From assembly GCF_002563695.1 (NCBI RefSeq), contig NZ_PDJI01000004.1, positions 2,852,001 through 2,916,000 of the forward strand: a stretch of 64,000 bases of DNA, written 5' to 3'. Made by a program: the position numbers and the translations under genes. The DNA is from Georgenia soli. Its GTDB lineage: Bacteria; Actinomycetota; Actinomycetes; Actinomycetales; Actinomycetaceae. The notes under the pieces were generated by a model that was given only the letters and a program-made list of their open reading frames with translations, searched no databases and was not told the DNA's origin. Positions 49,713 to 62,252 of this stretch are shown in pieces (position 1 is the first letter of the stretch; each line of letters starts with the position of its first letter).

Positions 49713-49745
49713 CGGGGCCGAGAGGTTCAGCACCTCCCGGCCCCG
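49713..49745 (+). terminator. Terminator of rpoBC
   Basis: CGGGGCCGAGAGGT and ACCTCCCGGCCCCG pair with one mismatch around a 5-nt loop, 17 nt past the rpoC stop. Confidence 0.75.
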
Positions 49746-49804
49746 CCGCGTGCCGGGACGTGGCGATGGTGTTGCACGCCACGCCCCGGGCTCGTCCCCA
49801 AGCT

Positions 49805-49834
49805 TTGACGCACGAATCCGCCGCGGAGTACGCT
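49805..49834 (+). promoter_or_regulatory. Promoter of the rpsL-rpsG-fusA-tuf cluster
   Basis: TTGACG (49805-49810) and TACGCT (49829-49834) with 18-bp spacing form the best sigma-70-type match in the window. Transcription would start near 49841 and leave a leader of about 280 nt before rpsL. No gene is credible in that leader, and I could not recognise a described ribosomal leader motif. Confidence 0.7.
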
Positions 49835-50120
49835 ATTCGGCGGTGCCCGTGACATCGGGCTCTCGTGCGTGCGCCTCTCACGCCGCTGGGTCTCGACCCC
49901 GGCAGGAGCGGGGTCCGCAGGCGTCACCGCCCAGTAGCAGCACGTCGATCCACCTCTTACGGTGGCAGACGTGGCAACGCCACAGCTGGTCGACACGCCC
50001 GACAGCGGGGGCAAGGGGAAGCGAGCGAGGACGGGTCCAGTTGATCCGTGCCGGTCGACCCCAATGGTCGGGCGAGCAGAGCAAATATCGACACAGCAAG
50101 TACTTCGAGACGGAGATGTA

Positions 50121-50495
50121 GTGCCCACGATTCAGCAGCTGGTCCGCAAGGGCCGGAGCGTCAAGGTCGGAACCTCCAAGACGCCGGCCCTCAAGGGCAG
50201 CCCGCAGCGTCGCGGTGTGTGCACCCGCGTGTACACCACGACCCCGAAGAAGCCGAACTCGGCGCTTCGTAAGGTCGCCCGCGTCCGCCTGTCCTCCGGC
50301 ATCGAGGTCACCGCGTACATCCCCGGCGTCGGTCACAACCTCCAGGAGCACTCCATCGTGCTGGTGCGCGGCGGTCGTGTGAAGGACCTGCCCGGTGTCC
50401 GTTACAAGATCGTCCGCGGCGCGCTCGACACCCAGGGTGTTCGTGGCCGCCAGCAGGCTCGCAGCCGCTACGGCGCGAAGAAGGAGAAGAAGTAA
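50121..50495 (+). CDS. rpsL: Ribosomal protein uS12
   Basis: This decoding-centre protein of the small subunit has 124 aa. [17 protein letters not shown] and [12 protein letters not shown] hold the lysines (E. coli K43 and K88 equivalents) whose mutation gives streptomycin resistance, and both are wild type here. The GTG at 50121 follows GAGACGGAG and begins [11 protein letters not shown] as in all S12. An upstream in-frame reading from 49962 covers the leader and is rejected. Its TAA overlaps the rpsG ATG by one base. Confidence 0.97.
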   Translation: MPTIQQLVRKGRSVKVGTSKTPALKGSPQRRGVCTRVYTTTPKKPNSALRKVARVRLSSGIEVTAYIPGVGHNLQEHSIVLVRGGRVKDLPGVRYKIVRGALDTQGVRGRQQARSRYGAKKEKK

Positions 50496-50965
50496 TGCCT
50501 CGTAAAGGCCCCGCCCCGAAGCGGCCGCTCGCGGTCGACCCCGTCTACGGCTCGCCGGTGGTGACCCAGCTGGTCAACCGCGTGCTGCAGGACGGCAAGA
50601 AGTCCACGGCAGAGCGCATCGTCTACGGCGCTCTCGAGGGCGTCCGCTCGAAGACCGACACCGACCCGGCCGTCGTCCTCAAGCGTGCGCTCGAGAACGT
50701 CCGCCCCTCCCTCGAGGTGCGCTCGCGCCGCGTCGGTGGTGCGACCTACCAGGTGCCGGTGGAGGTCCGTCCGGTCCGTCAGACCACGCTCGCGCTGCGC
50801 TGGCTGGTCGACTACGCGCGCTCCCGCCGCGAGAAGACGATGACCGAGCGCCTCATGAACGAGATCCTCGACGCCTCGAACGGCCTCGGCGCCGCCGTGA
50901 AGCGTCGCGAGGACACGCACCGCATGGCCGAGTCCAACAAGGCCTTCGCGCACTACCGCTGGTAG
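50495..50965 (+). CDS. rpsG: Ribosomal protein uS7
   Basis: This small-subunit head protein binds 16S rRNA near the E site and initiates head assembly; in E. coli it also represses the str operon. The 156 aa are full length, with [31 protein letters not shown] and [16 protein letters not shown], and the C-terminal AFAHYRW. The ATG overlaps the rpsL stop (TAATG). Confidence 0.98.
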   Translation: MPRKGPAPKRPLAVDPVYGSPVVTQLVNRVLQDGKKSTAERIVYGALEGVRSKTDTDPAVVLKRALENVRPSLEVRSRRVGGATYQVPVEVRPVRQTTLALRWLVDYARSRREKTMTERLMNEILDASNGLGAAVKRREDTHRMAESNKAFAHYRW

Positions 50966-51037
50966 TCACGGCTCCGCCGTCGGCAATCCCGGCGGCAGCC
51001 CACACCGCACTTACGACACGACCGAAGAGAGCCTGAC

Positions 51038-53140
<2,103 letters not shown>

Positions 53141-53260
53141 GTCCCACAGGTCGACCCAGCAAGAAACCCATAACCGACCCGTAGGATCCAACCGCCCCGG
53201 CAGGGGCCGCCAAGCACCTGCCAGAGCTGTGACAACTACCCAAGTCCCAGGAGGACCCCA

Positions 53261-54454
53261 GTGGCGAAGGCCAAGTTCGAGCGGACCAAGCCGCACGTCA
53301 ACATCGGCACCATCGGTCACGTCGACCACGGCAAGACGACGCTGACCGCTGCCATCTCCAAGGTGCTGGCCGACAAGTACCCGGACCCGAACACGTTCAC
53401 GCCGTTCGACCAGGTCGACAACGCTCCCGAGGAGCGTCAGCGCGGTATCACGATCAACGTCTCGCACGTCGAGTACCAGACCGACAAGCGCCACTACGCG
53501 CACGTCGACGCCCCCGGTCACGCCGACTACATCAAGAACATGATCACCGGTGCCGCCCAGATGGACGGCGCGATCCTGGTGGTCGCGGCGACCGACGGCC
53601 CGATGGCCCAGACCCGCGAGCACGTCCTGCTCGCCCGTCAGGTCGGCGTGCCCTACCTGCTCGTCGCGCTGAACAAGTCCGACATGGTCGACGACGAGGA
53701 GATCCTCGAGCTCGTCGAGATGGAGGTCCGCGAGCTCCTGTCCTCCCAGGGCTTCCCCGGCGACGACGTCCCCGTGGTCCGCGTCTCGGCGCTCAAGGCG
53801 CTCGAGGGCGACCCGCAGTGGGTCAAGTCGGTCGAGGACCTCATGGAGGCCGTGGACGAGAACGTCCCGGACCCGGTCCGCGACATCGACAAGCCGTTCC
53901 TCATGCCGATCGAGGACGTCTTCACCATCACCGGGCGCGGCACCGTCGTCACCGGTCGTGTGGAGCGCGGTCAGCTCAAGGTGAACGAGGAGGTCGAGAT
54001 CGTCGGTATCAAGGAGGCGAAGCAGACCACCACCGTCACCGGCATCGAGATGTTCCGGAAGCTGCTCGACACCGCCGACGCCGGCGAGAACGTCGGTCTG
54101 CTGCTCCGCGGCACCAAGCGTGAGGACGTCGAGCGCGGCCAGGTCGTCTGCAAGCCTGGCTCGATCACCCCGCACACCCAGTTCGAGGGCCAGGTCTACA
54201 TCCTCGCCAAGGACGAGGGCGGGCGTCACAACCCGTTCTACTCGAACTACCGTCCGCAGTTCTACTTCCGCACCACCGACGTCACCGGCGTCATCACGCT
54301 GCCCGAGGGCACCGAGATGGTCATGCCCGGCGACAACACCGAGATGACGGTCGAGCTCATCCAGCCGATCGCCATGGAGGAGGGCCTCGGCTTCGCCATC
54401 CGTGAGGGTGGCCGCACCGTCGGCTCCGGCCGCGTCACCAAGATCATCAAGTGA
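53261..54454 (+). CDS. tuf: Elongation factor Tu
   Basis: This GTPase delivers aminoacyl-tRNA to the ribosome. Its 397 aa contain [27 protein letters not shown] and NKSDMVDD for GTP, plus the two beta-barrel domains ending [20 protein letters not shown] lies about 7 nt before GTG 53261. A TAGGAT hexamer at 53182-53187 in the 120-bp gap after fusA may give an extra internal promoter, which is usual for tuf but not proven here. Confidence 0.98.
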   Translation: MAKAKFERTKPHVNIGTIGHVDHGKTTLTAAISKVLADKYPDPNTFTPFDQVDNAPEERQRGITINVSHVEYQTDKRHYAHVDAPGHADYIKNMITGAAQMDGAILVVAATDGPMAQTREHVLLARQVGVPYLLVALNKSDMVDDEEILELVEMEVRELLSSQGFPGDDVPVVRVSALKALEGDPQWVKSVEDLMEAVDENVPDPVRDIDKPFLMPIEDVFTITGRGTVVTGRVERGQLKVNEEVEIVGIKEAKQTTTVTGIEMFRKLLDTADAGENVGLLLRGTKREDVERGQVVCKPGSITPHTQFEGQVYILAKDEGGRHNPFYSNYRPQFYFRTTDVTGVITLPEGTEMVMPGDNTEMTVELIQPIAMEEGLGFAIREGGRTVGSGRVTKIIK

Positions 54455-54529
54455 TCACCCGCCGGGCGTGAGCCCGGCACCTGCCGGGGCGACCCGGCAG
54501 CCGGCCACGGCCGGCGCACGCAGGACCCC

Positions 54530-54566
54530 CAGGGCCCGGCGGCTGCACCGCAGCTGCCGGGCCCTG
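54530..54566 (+). terminator. Terminator after tuf
   Basis: The 16-nt arms CAGGGCCCGGCGGCTG and CAGCTGCCGGGCCCTG differ at one position, enclose CACCG and are followed by TT, 75 nt past the tuf stop. Confidence 0.8.
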
Positions 54567-55292
54567 TTGCGTGCTCGGGCGCAGCACAGGCCCCGAGACA
54601 GCCGTCCTGGCGCGACAGTGCTGGCGAACGCCGGCGCGTGCGGGGGAGCGCGGCCGAGCGCCGGGCAAGCGCGGGCGAGCGCGGGGGAGTGGCGGCTGCG
54701 CCGTCGAACGCCGGCGAGTGCGGGCGTTTGCGCGCCGTGCCCCTTCCGGCGCCGAGTGCGCACGGCAGGGCGTGCGCAGGATGCGAAGTTCCTAGCACTC
54801 GACGATATGCGGGCACCGTCGGCGGACCTCTGCCGCACCAGGCGCCGGCGAGGACGGCCCGGCAGGCCGGGGGAGCGGCCCCGCCGGGACGGGGGAGTGC
54901 CCGCCCGGCAGGGGGTGATGGTTGCTGGGGTCGTGCCGGTGGGCAGCGTCACAGGAGTGATCGCGCCAGGGGGCTCGCGGCCCGGTGGCACCGGCTGGTA
55001 GCGTGGCTGGGCCGGGACGCGCGAGCGTCTTTGTCGGAGCGTGATCCAATCCTCACCGCGAGGGCGGGGTCCTGATTGGCCAAGCGGCCGGTCGCTCTGG
55101 CAGACTAGTCCGGTTGCCTGGGGTCAGGCCCTAGGACATGACTGCTGGATCGGGTGCCAACGCCCAGGTCCGAACAAGCATCACAACGACCACCCCCGAA
55201 CGGGGATCCGGGTCGGAGCATGTTGCGAAAAGCGACACGCCCGAGCGCGGGGGTCGGTACAGACAGCGGTACGAGAGAGGTTAGACGACGCC
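54567..55292. other. tuf-rpsJ spacer and probable S10 operon leader
   Basis: There is no credible gene in about 725 bp. 54600-54740 contains degenerate repeats of GCGAGCGCGGGG and GAACGCCGGCG. A candidate S10-operon promoter is TTGGCC at 55076 with CAGACT at 55101 (19-bp spacing, weak), which would leave a leader of about 185 nt before rpsJ. I see no clear L4-type leader structure by eye. Confidence 0.55.
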
Positions 55293-55601
55293 ATGGCGGG
55301 ACAGAAGATCCGCATCCGGCTCAAGTCCTACGACCACGAGGTCATCGACAGCTCGGCGCGCAAGATCGTCGACACGGTGACTCGCGCTGGTGCGACGGTC
55401 GTGGGCCCGGTGCCGCTGCCGACGGAGAAGAACGTCTTCACCGTCATCCGTTCGCCCCACAAGTACAAGGACAGCCGCGAGCACTTCGAGATGCGCACCC
55501 ACAAGCGCCTCATCGACATCGTCGACCCGACGCCGAAGGCTGTCGACTCGCTCATGCGTCTCGACCTGCCGGCGGACGTCAACATCGAGATCAAGCTCTG
55601 A
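55293..55601 (+). CDS. rpsJ: Ribosomal protein uS10
   Basis: This small-subunit head protein and NusB partner in antitermination is the first gene of the S10 cluster. The 102 aa begin [19 protein letters not shown] and include [20 protein letters not shown] and [13 protein letters not shown]. It starts at ATG 55293; the upstream in-frame stretch belongs to the leader. Confidence 0.98.
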   Translation: MAGQKIRIRLKSYDHEVIDSSARKIVDTVTRAGATVVGPVPLPTEKNVFTVIRSPHKYKDSREHFEMRTHKRLIDIVDPTPKAVDSLMRLDLPADVNIEIKL

Positions 55602-55612
55602 GGACACCTGTA

Positions 55613-56281
55613 ATGACTACGACTTCCCAGCAGGCTGCCGGCCGCGCCACCAAGGCGCTGCTCGGCACGAAGCTCGGCATGACCCAGGTGTGGGACGAGG
55701 CCGGCCGCCTCGTGCCCGTCACGGTCGTCCAGGTGGGCACGAACGTGGTGACGCAGGTGCGTACCGCGGAGACCGACGGCTACAACGCCGTGCAGCTCGC
55801 CACCGGCCAGATCGACCCGCGCAAGGTCACGCAGCCGCTCAAGGGCCACTTCGAGAAGGCCGGGGTCACCCCGCGCCGCCACGTCACGGAGATCCGCACC
55901 TCCGACGCCGACGAGTACAGCCTCGGCCAGAAGCTCGGCGTGGACCTCTTCGAGGCCGGCCAGCGTGTCGACGTCGTCGGCACCACCAAGGGCAAGGGCA
56001 CCGCGGGCGTCATGAAGCGCCACGGCTTCGCCGGCGTGTCCGCCTCGCACGGTGCGCACCGCAACCACCGCAAGCCGGGTTCGATCGGCGGCGCCTCGAC
56101 GCCGGGCCGCGTGTTTCGCGGCCAGCGGATGGCCGGCCGGATGGGTAACGCGCGCCAGACCACCCAGAACCTGAAGATCCACGCCGTCGACGCCGAGCGC
56201 GGGCTGCTGCTCGTCGCCGGTGCCGTTCCCGGCAACAAGGGTGGCGTCGTCGTGATCCGTACCGCCGCGAAGGGGGCGTGA
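55613..56281 (+). CDS. rplC: Ribosomal protein uL3
   Basis: This early-assembly large-subunit protein has a loop that reaches the peptidyl-transferase centre. It has 222 aa, with [20 protein letters not shown] at the start and [16 protein letters not shown] and the [15 protein letters not shown] tail. It starts at ATG 55613, 11 nt after rpsJ. Its stop region overlaps or abuts rplD. Confidence 0.98.
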   Translation: MTTTSQQAAGRATKALLGTKLGMTQVWDEAGRLVPVTVVQVGTNVVTQVRTAETDGYNAVQLATGQIDPRKVTQPLKGHFEKAGVTPRRHVTEIRTSDADEYSLGQKLGVDLFEAGQRVDVVGTTKGKGTAGVMKRHGFAGVSASHGAHRNHRKPGSIGGASTPGRVFRGQRMAGRMGNARQTTQNLKIHAVDAERGLLLVAGAVPGNKGGVVVIRTAAKGA

Positions 56282-56286
56282 GCCGC

Positions 56287-56940
56287 ATGGCAACCACGCA
56301 GACCATCGACGTCCTGGACGCCACGGGGGAGAAGGCCGGCTCGGCCGAGCTGCCCGCCGAGGTGTTCGACGTCCAGACCAACGTGCCGCTGATCCACCAG
56401 GTCGTCGTCGCGCAGCTCGCGGCGGCCCGCCAGGGCACGCACGCCACCAAGACCCGCGGCGATGTCCGCGGCGGTGGCCGCAAGCCCTACAAGCAGAAGG
56501 GTACGGGCCGCGCCCGCCAGGGTTCGACCCGCGCGCCGCAGTTCGCCGGCGGTGGCGTCGTCCACGGCCCGCAGCCGCGCGACTACAGCCAGCGCACCCC
56601 CAAGAAGATGAAGGCCGCCGCCCTGCGTGGCGCCCTGTCGGACCGGGCCCGCGCCGGCCGCGTGCACGTCGTCTCCGAGCTCGTCTCCGGCGAGACCCCG
56701 AAGACCGCCATGGCCCTCACCGCGCTGAGGAACGTCGTCGCCGACCGCACCGCGCTGGTCGTCCTCGAGCGCGGGGACGAGCTGACCGTCCTGAGCCTGC
56801 GCAACGTCCCGAGCGTCCACCTGCTCTGGGTCGACCAGCTCAACACCTACGACGTCCTGGTCAACGACGACGTCGTGTTCACCTCCGGTGCGCTGCAGGC
56901 GTTCCTGCGCGGCCCGAAGGCCGAGGAGGAGACCAAGTGA
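56287..56940 (+). CDS. rplD: Ribosomal protein uL4
   Basis: This large-subunit protein lines the exit tunnel (loop [20 protein letters not shown]) and in some bacteria represses the S10 operon. It has 217 aa. ATG 56287 is preferred because AGGGGG lies about 10 nt upstream. A GTG at 56278 overlapping the rplC stop would add three residues but has no room for a ribosome site. Confidence 0.96.
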   Translation: MATTQTIDVLDATGEKAGSAELPAEVFDVQTNVPLIHQVVVAQLAAARQGTHATKTRGDVRGGGRKPYKQKGTGRARQGSTRAPQFAGGGVVHGPQPRDYSQRTPKKMKAAALRGALSDRARAGRVHVVSELVSGETPKTAMALTALRNVVADRTALVVLERGDELTVLSLRNVPSVHLLWVDQLNTYDVLVNDDVVFTSGALQAFLRGPKAEEETK

Positions 56941-57242
56941 GCCTCGAGGCGAGCAAGAACCCCCGCGACATCATCATCAAGCCGATCGTCTCCGAGAAGA
57001 GCTACGGCCTGATCGACGAGGGCAAGTACACCTTCGAGGTGGACCCGCGCTCGAACAAGACCGAGATCAAGAACGCCGTCGAGAAGATCTTCGACGTCAA
57101 GGTCGCCTCCGTGAACACGGCGAACCGTCCGGGCAAGTCCCGCCGGACCAAGTTCGGTCTCGGCAAGCGCAAGGACACCAAGCGCGCGATCGTCACGCTG
57201 CGCGAGGGGACCATCGACATCTTTGGCGAGGTCGCCGGCTGA
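56937..57242 (+). CDS. rplW: Ribosomal protein uL23
   Basis: This large-subunit protein at the tunnel exit docks trigger factor and the signal-recognition particle. It has 101 aa, with [39 protein letters not shown] and the [19 protein letters not shown] tail. The GTG at 56937 overlaps the rplD stop as GTGA. Confidence 0.97.
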   Translation: MSLEASKNPRDIIIKPIVSEKSYGLIDEGKYTFEVDPRSNKTEIKNAVEKIFDVKVASVNTANRPGKSRRTKFGLGKRKDTKRAIVTLREGTIDIFGEVAG

Positions 57243-57270
57243 CGCCGGCGCGCCGAAGGAAGGATCGAAA

Positions 57271-58107
57271 ATGGGAATCCGTAAGTACAAGCCGACGACG
57301 CCGGGCCGCCGCGGTTCGAGCGTGGCCGACTTCGTCGAGATCACCCGGTCCGAACCGGAGAAGTCGCTGGTCCGCCCGCTGACCAAGAGCGGTGGCCGTA
57401 ACTCCACCGGCCGGATCACCACCCGTCACAAGGGTGGCGGCCACAAGCGCGCCTACCGCGTGATCGACTTCCGTCGTCACGACAAGGACGGCGTGCCCGC
57501 GAAGGTCGCACACATCGAGTACGACCCGAACCGCACCGCGCGCATCGCGCTCCTGCACTACGCCGACGGCGAGAAGCGCTACATCCTCGCGCCGAACAAG
57601 CTCAAGCAGGGCGACCGCATCGAGAACGGTGCCGGCGCGGACATCAAGCCGGGCAACAACCTCCCGCTGCGCAACATCCCCGTCGGTACGGTCATCCACG
57701 CCATCGAGCTGCGGCCCGGCGGCGGCGCGAAGATCGCCCGCTCGGCCGGTGCGTCCGTCCAGCTGGTGGCGAAGGAGGGCAAGTTCGCGCAGCTGCGCAT
57801 GCCCTCCGGCGAGATCCGCAACGTCGACGCCCGCTGCCGCGCCTCCGTCGGTGAGGTCGGCAACGCCGAGCAGTCCAACATCAACTGGGGCAAGGCCGGC
57901 CGTATGCGTTGGAAGGGCAAGCGCCCGACCGTGCGCGGTGTCGTCATGAACCCGGTCGACCACCCGCACGGTGGTGGTGAGGGCAAGACCTCCGGTGGTC
58001 GTCACCCGGTCAGCCCGTGGGGCCAGCCCGAGGGCCGGACCCGCCGTCCGAACAAGCCCAGCGACCAGCTCATCGTGCGCCGTCGCCGTACGGGCAAGAA
58101 GCGCTGA
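57271..58107 (+). CDS. rplB: Ribosomal protein uL2
   Basis: This conserved 23S rRNA-binding protein is needed for subunit joining and peptidyl-transferase activity. It has 278 aa. The catalytically important histidine region reads [20 protein letters not shown], and the start [15 protein letters not shown] is standard. GAAGGAAGG precedes ATG 57271. Confidence 0.98.
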   Translation: MGIRKYKPTTPGRRGSSVADFVEITRSEPEKSLVRPLTKSGGRNSTGRITTRHKGGGHKRAYRVIDFRRHDKDGVPAKVAHIEYDPNRTARIALLHYADGEKRYILAPNKLKQGDRIENGAGADIKPGNNLPLRNIPVGTVIHAIELRPGGGAKIARSAGASVQLVAKEGKFAQLRMPSGEIRNVDARCRASVGEVGNAEQSNINWGKAGRMRWKGKRPTVRGVVMNPVDHPHGGGEGKTSGGRHPVSPWGQPEGRTRRPNKPSDQLIVRRRRTGKKR

Positions 58108-58122
58108 TAGGAAGACGACGAC

Positions 58123-58404
58123 ATGCCTCGCAGTCTGAAGAAGGGTCCTTTCGTAGACGACCACCTGCAGAAGAAGGTGGACGCTCAGAACGACAAGGGC
58201 ACCAAGAACGTCATCAAGACCTGGTCCCGCCGGTCGGTCATCACGCCCGACTTCCTCGGGCACACCTTTGCGGTGCACGACGGCCGGAAGCACGTGCCGG
58301 TCTTCGTCACCGAGTCGATGGTCGGCCACAAGCTCGGGGAGTTCGCCCCGACCCGCACCTACCGCGGGCACGACAAGGACGACCGCAAGGCTCGTCGCCG
58401 CTGA
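58123..58404 (+). CDS. rpsS: Ribosomal protein uS19
   Basis: This small-subunit head protein contacts the A-site tRNA and the B1 bridges. Its 93 aa run from [20 protein letters not shown] through [20 protein letters not shown] to [12 protein letters not shown]. It lies 15 nt after rplB with GATAGGAAGACG upstream of the ATG. Confidence 0.98.
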   Translation: MPRSLKKGPFVDDHLQKKVDAQNDKGTKNVIKTWSRRSVITPDFLGHTFAVHDGRKHVPVFVTESMVGHKLGEFAPTRTYRGHDKDDRKARRR

Positions 58405-58451
58405 GGCGACGACCTTCCCGAGCACACCGAACCGACAAGTAAGGCAGGAAC

Positions 58452-58850
58452 ATGGAAGCCAAGGCGCAGGCGCGATTCGTGCGCGTCACGCCTCAGAAGG
58501 CACGCCGTGTCGTGGACGTCGTCCGCGGCAAGCGCGCCGAGGAGGCGGTGTCCGTGCTGCGGTTCGCCCCGCAGGCGGCGGCCGAGCCCGTGCGCAAGGT
58601 CGTGGAGAGCGCGATCGCCAACGCCCGGGTGAAGGCCGACCAGGCCAGCGAGGCGTTCGACGAGAACAAGCTCGTCATTCTCGAGGCGTTCGTCGACGAG
58701 GGACCCACCCTGAAGCGGTTCCGTCCGCGGGCCCAGGGGCGGGCGAGCCGCATCCTCAAGCGCACCAGCCACATCACCGTCATCGTCGGTGAGGCTGAGT
58801 CCAACGGCGCGGCCAAGCAGGCCGCCGGCACGAAGGGGAGGACCCGATAG
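58452..58850 (+). CDS. rplV: Ribosomal protein uL22
   Basis: This large-subunit protein has a beta-hairpin that lines the exit tunnel ([20 protein letters not shown]), where macrolide-resistance changes arise elsewhere. It has 132 aa with an N-terminal [19 protein letters not shown]. The C-terminal 15 residues are Ala/Lys-rich. The TAG overlaps the rpsC GTG by one base. Confidence 0.97.
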   Translation: MEAKAQARFVRVTPQKARRVVDVVRGKRAEEAVSVLRFAPQAAAEPVRKVVESAIANARVKADQASEAFDENKLVILEAFVDEGPTLKRFRPRAQGRASRILKRTSHITVIVGEAESNGAAKQAAGTKGRTR

Positions 58851-59683
58851 TGGGTCAGAAGGTCAACCCGACCGGGTTCCGGCTCGGTATCACCACCGAT
58901 CACCGTTCGCGCTGGTTCGCCGACAGCACCAAGGCCGGCCAGCGGTACCGCGACTACGTGCGCGAGGACGTGGCGATCCGTCGCCTCATGTCCGCCGGGC
59001 TCGAGCGCGCCGGCATCTCCAAGGTCGACATCGAGCGCACGCGTGACCGCGTCCGCGTCGACCTGCACACCGCCCGCCCGGGCATCGTCATCGGGCGACG
59101 CGGCGCGGAGGCCGACCGCCTGCGCGGCGAGCTCGAGAAGCTCACGGGCAAGCAGGTCCAGCTGAACATCCTCGAGGTCAAGAACCCCGAGGTCGACGCC
59201 CAGCTGGTCGCCCAGGGCATCGCCGAGCAGCTCGCCAGCCGCGTGTCCTTCCGCCGCGCCATGCGCAAGGGCATGCAGTCCGCGCAGCGCGCCGGCGCCA
59301 AGGGCATCCGCGTGCAGTGCTCCGGCCGTCTCGGCGGCGCCGAGATGTCGCGTTCCGAGTTCTACCGCGAGGGGCGCGTGCCGCTGCACACCCTGCGCGC
59401 GAACATCGACTTCGGGTTCTTCGAGGCCCGCACCACCTTCGGCCGCATCGGCGTGAAGGTCTGGATCTACAAGGGTGACGTGACCGAGAAGGAGTACGCC
59501 CGCGAGCAGGCCGACTCCGCCTCCCGCGCGCCGCGCGGTCGTGGTGGGGAGCGCCGTGGCGCCCCGCGCCGTGACGGTGCCGGCCGCGGCGGCGAGTCCC
59601 GCGCGCAGGCTGCTCCCGCCGCGGCGGGCCAGGGCGAGACCCCGGCCGCCGAGGCTTCGGCACAGACCGGAACGGAGGCCTGA
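58850..59683 (+). CDS. rpsC: Ribosomal protein uS3 with C-terminal tail
   Basis: This small-subunit protein at the mRNA entry channel has a KH domain and helicase-lining arginines. Its 277 aa begin [20 protein letters not shown], with [15 protein letters not shown] (GxxG loop) near residue 80. The last 60 or so residues form an Arg/Gly/Ala-rich tail ending in Thr/Glu/Ala, longer than in E. coli (233 aa). It starts at GTG 58850. Confidence 0.97.
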   Translation: MGQKVNPTGFRLGITTDHRSRWFADSTKAGQRYRDYVREDVAIRRLMSAGLERAGISKVDIERTRDRVRVDLHTARPGIVIGRRGAEADRLRGELEKLTGKQVQLNILEVKNPEVDAQLVAQGIAEQLASRVSFRRAMRKGMQSAQRAGAKGIRVQCSGRLGGAEMSRSEFYREGRVPLHTLRANIDFGFFEARTTFGRIGVKVWIYKGDVTEKEYAREQADSASRAPRGRGGERRGAPRRDGAGRGGESRAQAAPAAAGQGETPAAEASAQTGTEA

Positions 59684-59686
59684 GCC

Positions 59687-60106
59687 GTGCTCATCCCCCG
59701 GCGGACCAAGCACCGCAAGCAGCACCACCCCTCGCGCCGCGGCGTGGCCAAGGGTGGCACCACGATCGCCTTCGGCGACTACGGCATCCAGGCTGTCGAG
59801 GGTGCGTACGTCACCAACCGGCAGATCGAGGCCGCCCGTATCGCCATGACCCGCCACATCAAGCGTGGCGGCAAGGTGTGGATCAACATCTTCCCCGACC
59901 GTCCGCTCACCAAGAAGCCGGCCGAGACCCGCATGGGCTCCGGCAAGGGCTCGCCCGAGTGGTGGATCGCCAACGTCAAGCCCGGCCGCGTCATGTTCGA
60001 GCTCGCCGGCGTGGATGAGCAGCTCGCTCGCGAGGCCATGAGCCGCGCGCAGCACAAGCTGCCGATGAAGACTCGCTTCGTGAGTCGTGAGGGTGGTGAA
60101 GGCTGA
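59687..60106 (+). CDS. rplP: Ribosomal protein uL16
   Basis: This large-subunit protein beside the A-site helps position tRNA. Its 139 aa start [19 protein letters not shown] and include [20 protein letters not shown] and [16 protein letters not shown] [19 protein letters not shown]. The GTG at 59687 is 3 nt after the rpsC stop, and its TGA overlaps the rpmC ATG. Confidence 0.97.
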   Translation: MLIPRRTKHRKQHHPSRRGVAKGGTTIAFGDYGIQAVEGAYVTNRQIEAARIAMTRHIKRGGKVWINIFPDRPLTKKPAETRMGSGKGSPEWWIANVKPGRVMFELAGVDEQLAREAMSRAQHKLPMKTRFVSREGGEG

Positions 60107-60345
60107 TGGCCATCGGAAGCAAGGGTCTGGCCCCGGCCGACCTGGACGGGATGGACGACGACCGTCTCGCGCAGGAGCTGGAGAAGGCCAAGGCCGAGCT
60201 GTTCAACCTGCGGTTCTCCGCCGCCACCGGACAGCTCGAGGACCACGGCCGGCTCAAGGCCGTGCGTCGCGACATCGCCCGCATCTACACGATCGTGCGC
60301 GAGCGCGAGCTCGGCATCCGCACGGCGCCGAGCACCGAGAAGTGA
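60106..60345 (+). CDS. rpmC: Ribosomal protein uL29
   Basis: This small helical protein at the tunnel exit neighbours L23. It has 79 aa; the core is [20 protein letters not shown] and [19 protein letters not shown]. An N-terminal [16 protein letters not shown] and a short tail make it a little longer than the E. coli protein (63 aa). The ATG overlaps the rplP stop. Confidence 0.96.
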   Translation: MAIGSKGLAPADLDGMDDDRLAQELEKAKAELFNLRFSAATGQLEDHGRLKAVRRDIARIYTIVRERELGIRTAPSTEK

Positions 60346-60356
60346 ACGAGGTCCCA

Positions 60357-60650
60357 GTGAGCGAGAACACGACGTCCACGGCTGCCGAGGCCGCCGAGGA
60401 CCGCAACTTCCGCAAGTCGCGCCGCGGTTACGTGGTCAGCGACAAGATGGACAAGACCGTTGTGGTCGAGGTCGAGGACCGCGTCAAGCACGCGCTCTAC
60501 GGCAAGGTCATCCGCCGCACCGAGAAGGTCAAGGCGCACGACGAGACCAACGAGGTCGGCGTCGGTGACCTGGTCCTGATCATGGAGACCCGTCCGCTGT
60601 CGGCCACCAAGCGCTACCGCGTGGTCGAGGTCCTCGAGAAGGCCAAGTAG
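60357..60650 (+). CDS. rpsQ: Ribosomal protein uS17
   Basis: This small-subunit primary binder of 16S rRNA has 97 aa when started at GTG 60357, which has GAGGT 4 nt upstream. GTG 60342, overlapping the rpmC stop, would add five residues and cannot be excluded. The fold is marked by [38 protein letters not shown] and [15 protein letters not shown]. The first 20 residues are an acidic Ser/Thr/Glu extension. Confidence 0.95.
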   Translation: MSENTTSTAAEAAEDRNFRKSRRGYVVSDKMDKTVVVEVEDRVKHALYGKVIRRTEKVKAHDETNEVGVGDLVLIMETRPLSATKRYRVVEVLEKAK

Positions 60651-60729
60651 CACCGGCCTCCCAGCCCACCATCCGTTCGGCAAGGCTCGGTGAGAACCGA
60701 GAACCGGCACGACGACAGGAGTACATCGA

Positions 60730-61098
60730 ATGATCCAGCAGGAGTCGCGGCTGAAGGTCGCCGACAACACCGGTGCGAAGGAGATCCTCTGCATCCGGGT
60801 TCTCGGCGGCTCGGGCCGGCGCTATGCCGGCATCGGCGACACGATCGTCGCCACCGTCAAGGACGCCATCCCCGGCGGCAACGTCAAGAAGGGCGACGTC
60901 GTCAAGGCGGTCATCGTCCGGACGACGAAGGAGCGCCGCCGCCCGGACGGCTCGTACATCAAGTTCGACGAGAACGCAGCCGTCATCCTCAAGGCCGACG
61001 GCGACCCGCGCGGGACCCGCATCTTCGGCCCGGTGGGCCGCGAGCTGCGCGACAAGAAGTTCATGCGCATCATTTCTCTGGCGCCGGAGGTGCTCTGA
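60730..61098 (+). CDS. rplN: Ribosomal protein uL14
   Basis: This large-subunit protein at the subunit interface is the binding site of the silencing factor RsfS. It has 122 aa, starting [20 protein letters not shown] with [20 protein letters not shown] and [27 protein letters not shown] precedes the ATG. The 79-bp gap after rpsQ marks the usual S10/spc boundary, though no terminator is evident. Confidence 0.98.
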   Translation: MIQQESRLKVADNTGAKEILCIRVLGGSGRRYAGIGDTIVATVKDAIPGGNVKKGDVVKAVIVRTTKERRRPDGSYIKFDENAAVILKADGDPRGTRIFGPVGRELRDKKFMRIISLAPEVL

Positions 61099-61100
61099 CC

Positions 61101-61442
61101 ATGGCGAAGATCAAGAAGGGCGACCTCGTGGTCGTCATCGCCGGCCGGGACAAGGGCAAGCAGGGCCGGGTGCTCGAGGTTCTCAAGGACTCCGACCGCG
61201 TCGTCGTCGAGGGCGTCCAGCGCGCCACGAAGCACACGAAGGTCGGCCAGTCCAGCCGCGGCGCCCGCACCGGCGGTATCGAGACGGTCGAGGCCCCCAT
61301 CCACGTCAGCAACGTGATGGTCGTCGACCCGGAGACCAAGAAGGGCACCCGGGTGGGCTACCGCACCGAGCAGGTCGAGCGCGACGGCCGGAACCGCACC
61401 GTGCGGGTCCGCGTGGCCAAGCGTTCCGGTAAGGACATCTGA
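61101..61442 (+). CDS. rplX: Ribosomal protein uL24
   Basis: This assembly-initiating large-subunit protein has a KOW domain: [20 protein letters not shown] near the start, then [20 protein letters not shown] and [20 protein letters not shown]. It has 113 aa. ATG 61101 lies 2 nt past the rplN stop, and the ribosome site GGAGG lies within the end of rplN. Confidence 0.97.
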   Translation: MAKIKKGDLVVVIAGRDKGKQGRVLEVLKDSDRVVVEGVQRATKHTKVGQSSRGARTGGIETVEAPIHVSNVMVVDPETKKGTRVGYRTEQVERDGRNRTVRVRVAKRSGKDI

Positions 61443-61444
61443 GC

Positions 61445-62011
61445 ATGAGCGAGACCACCACCACCTCGAGCCCGCGCCTCAAGCAGCGCTACCGCGACGA
61501 GATCGTCGCCGGCCTGCGCGAGGAGTTCCAGCACGCCAACGTGAACCAGGTCGCCGGCCTGACCAAGATCGTGGTCAACATGGGCGTGGGCGACGCCGCT
61601 CGTGACTCGAAGCTGATCGAGGGCGCCATCCGCGACCTCAGCCTCATCACCGGCCAGAAGCCGCAGGTCACCAAGGCCCGCAAGTCCATCGCGCAGTTCA
61701 AGCTGCGCGAGGGTCAGCCGATCGGCGCGCACGTGACGCTGCGCGGCGACCGCATGTGGGAGTTCCTCGACCGTCTGCTCTCGGTGGCGCTGCCCCGCAT
61801 CCGCGACTTCCGCGGCCTGTCGCCCAAGCAGTTCGACGGCCACGGGAACTACACCTTCGGTCTCACCGAGCAGTCGATGTTCCACGAGATCGACCAGGAC
61901 AAGATCGACCGGGTGCGCGGCATGGACATCACGGTCGTCACCTCGGCCACCACCGACGACGAGGGTCGCTCGCTGCTGCGTCGCCTCGGATTCCCTTTCA
62001 AGGAGGACTGA
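61445..62011 (+). CDS. rplE: Ribosomal protein uL5
   Basis: This large-subunit protein binds 5S rRNA and contacts P-site tRNA. It has 188 aa, with [40 protein letters not shown] and [23 protein letters not shown] 61445 is 2 nt past rplX; a short Ser/Thr-rich start precedes the conserved [11 protein letters not shown]. Confidence 0.98.
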   Translation: MSETTTTSSPRLKQRYRDEIVAGLREEFQHANVNQVAGLTKIVVNMGVGDAARDSKLIEGAIRDLSLITGQKPQVTKARKSIAQFKLREGQPIGAHVTLRGDRMWEFLDRLLSVALPRIRDFRGLSPKQFDGHGNYTFGLTEQSMFHEIDQDKIDRVRGMDITVVTSATTDDEGRSLLRRLGFPFKED

Positions 62012-62012
62012 G

Positions 62013-62198
62013 ATGGCGAAGACCGCTCTGATCCAGAAGGCCAACCGCAAGCCGAAGTTCGCCGTGCGCGCCTACACCCGCTGCCAGCGCTGCGGGCGCC
62101 CGCACTCGGTGTACCGCAAGTTCGGGCTGTGCCGCATCTGCCTGCGCGAGATGGCCCTGGCGGGCCAGCTCCCCGGTGTGACCAAGTCCAGCTGGTAA
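62013..62198 (+). CDS. rpsZ: Ribosomal protein uS14, zinc-binding type
   Basis: This 61-aa short form of S14 has two zinc-binding CxxC pairs (TRCQRCGR and CRICLRE), the form that does not need substitution under zinc-replete conditions. [20 protein letters not shown] and [11 protein letters not shown] are standard. It starts 1 nt past the rplE stop, with AAGGAGG inside the end of rplE. Confidence 0.97.
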   Translation: MAKTALIQKANRKPKFAVRAYTRCQRCGRPHSVYRKFGLCRICLREMALAGQLPGVTKSSW

Positions 62199-62252
62199 CG
62201 ACTACGTCGCAGGTCCCGTGAGGAAACCACGACGAGGAAGGGCTGAGGCCCG

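Noticed and set aside
49962-50120. In-frame upstream extension of rpsL
   Set aside because: S12 is highly conserved and begins [10 protein letters not shown]; the upstream stretch lies in the leader, and GAGACGGAG precedes the GTG at 50121.
54792-54801. CTAGCACTCG resembling half of a CIRCE (HrcA) operator
   Set aside because: No inverted GAGTGCTA half follows at the required 9-bp spacing, and the nearest gene is 490 bp away.
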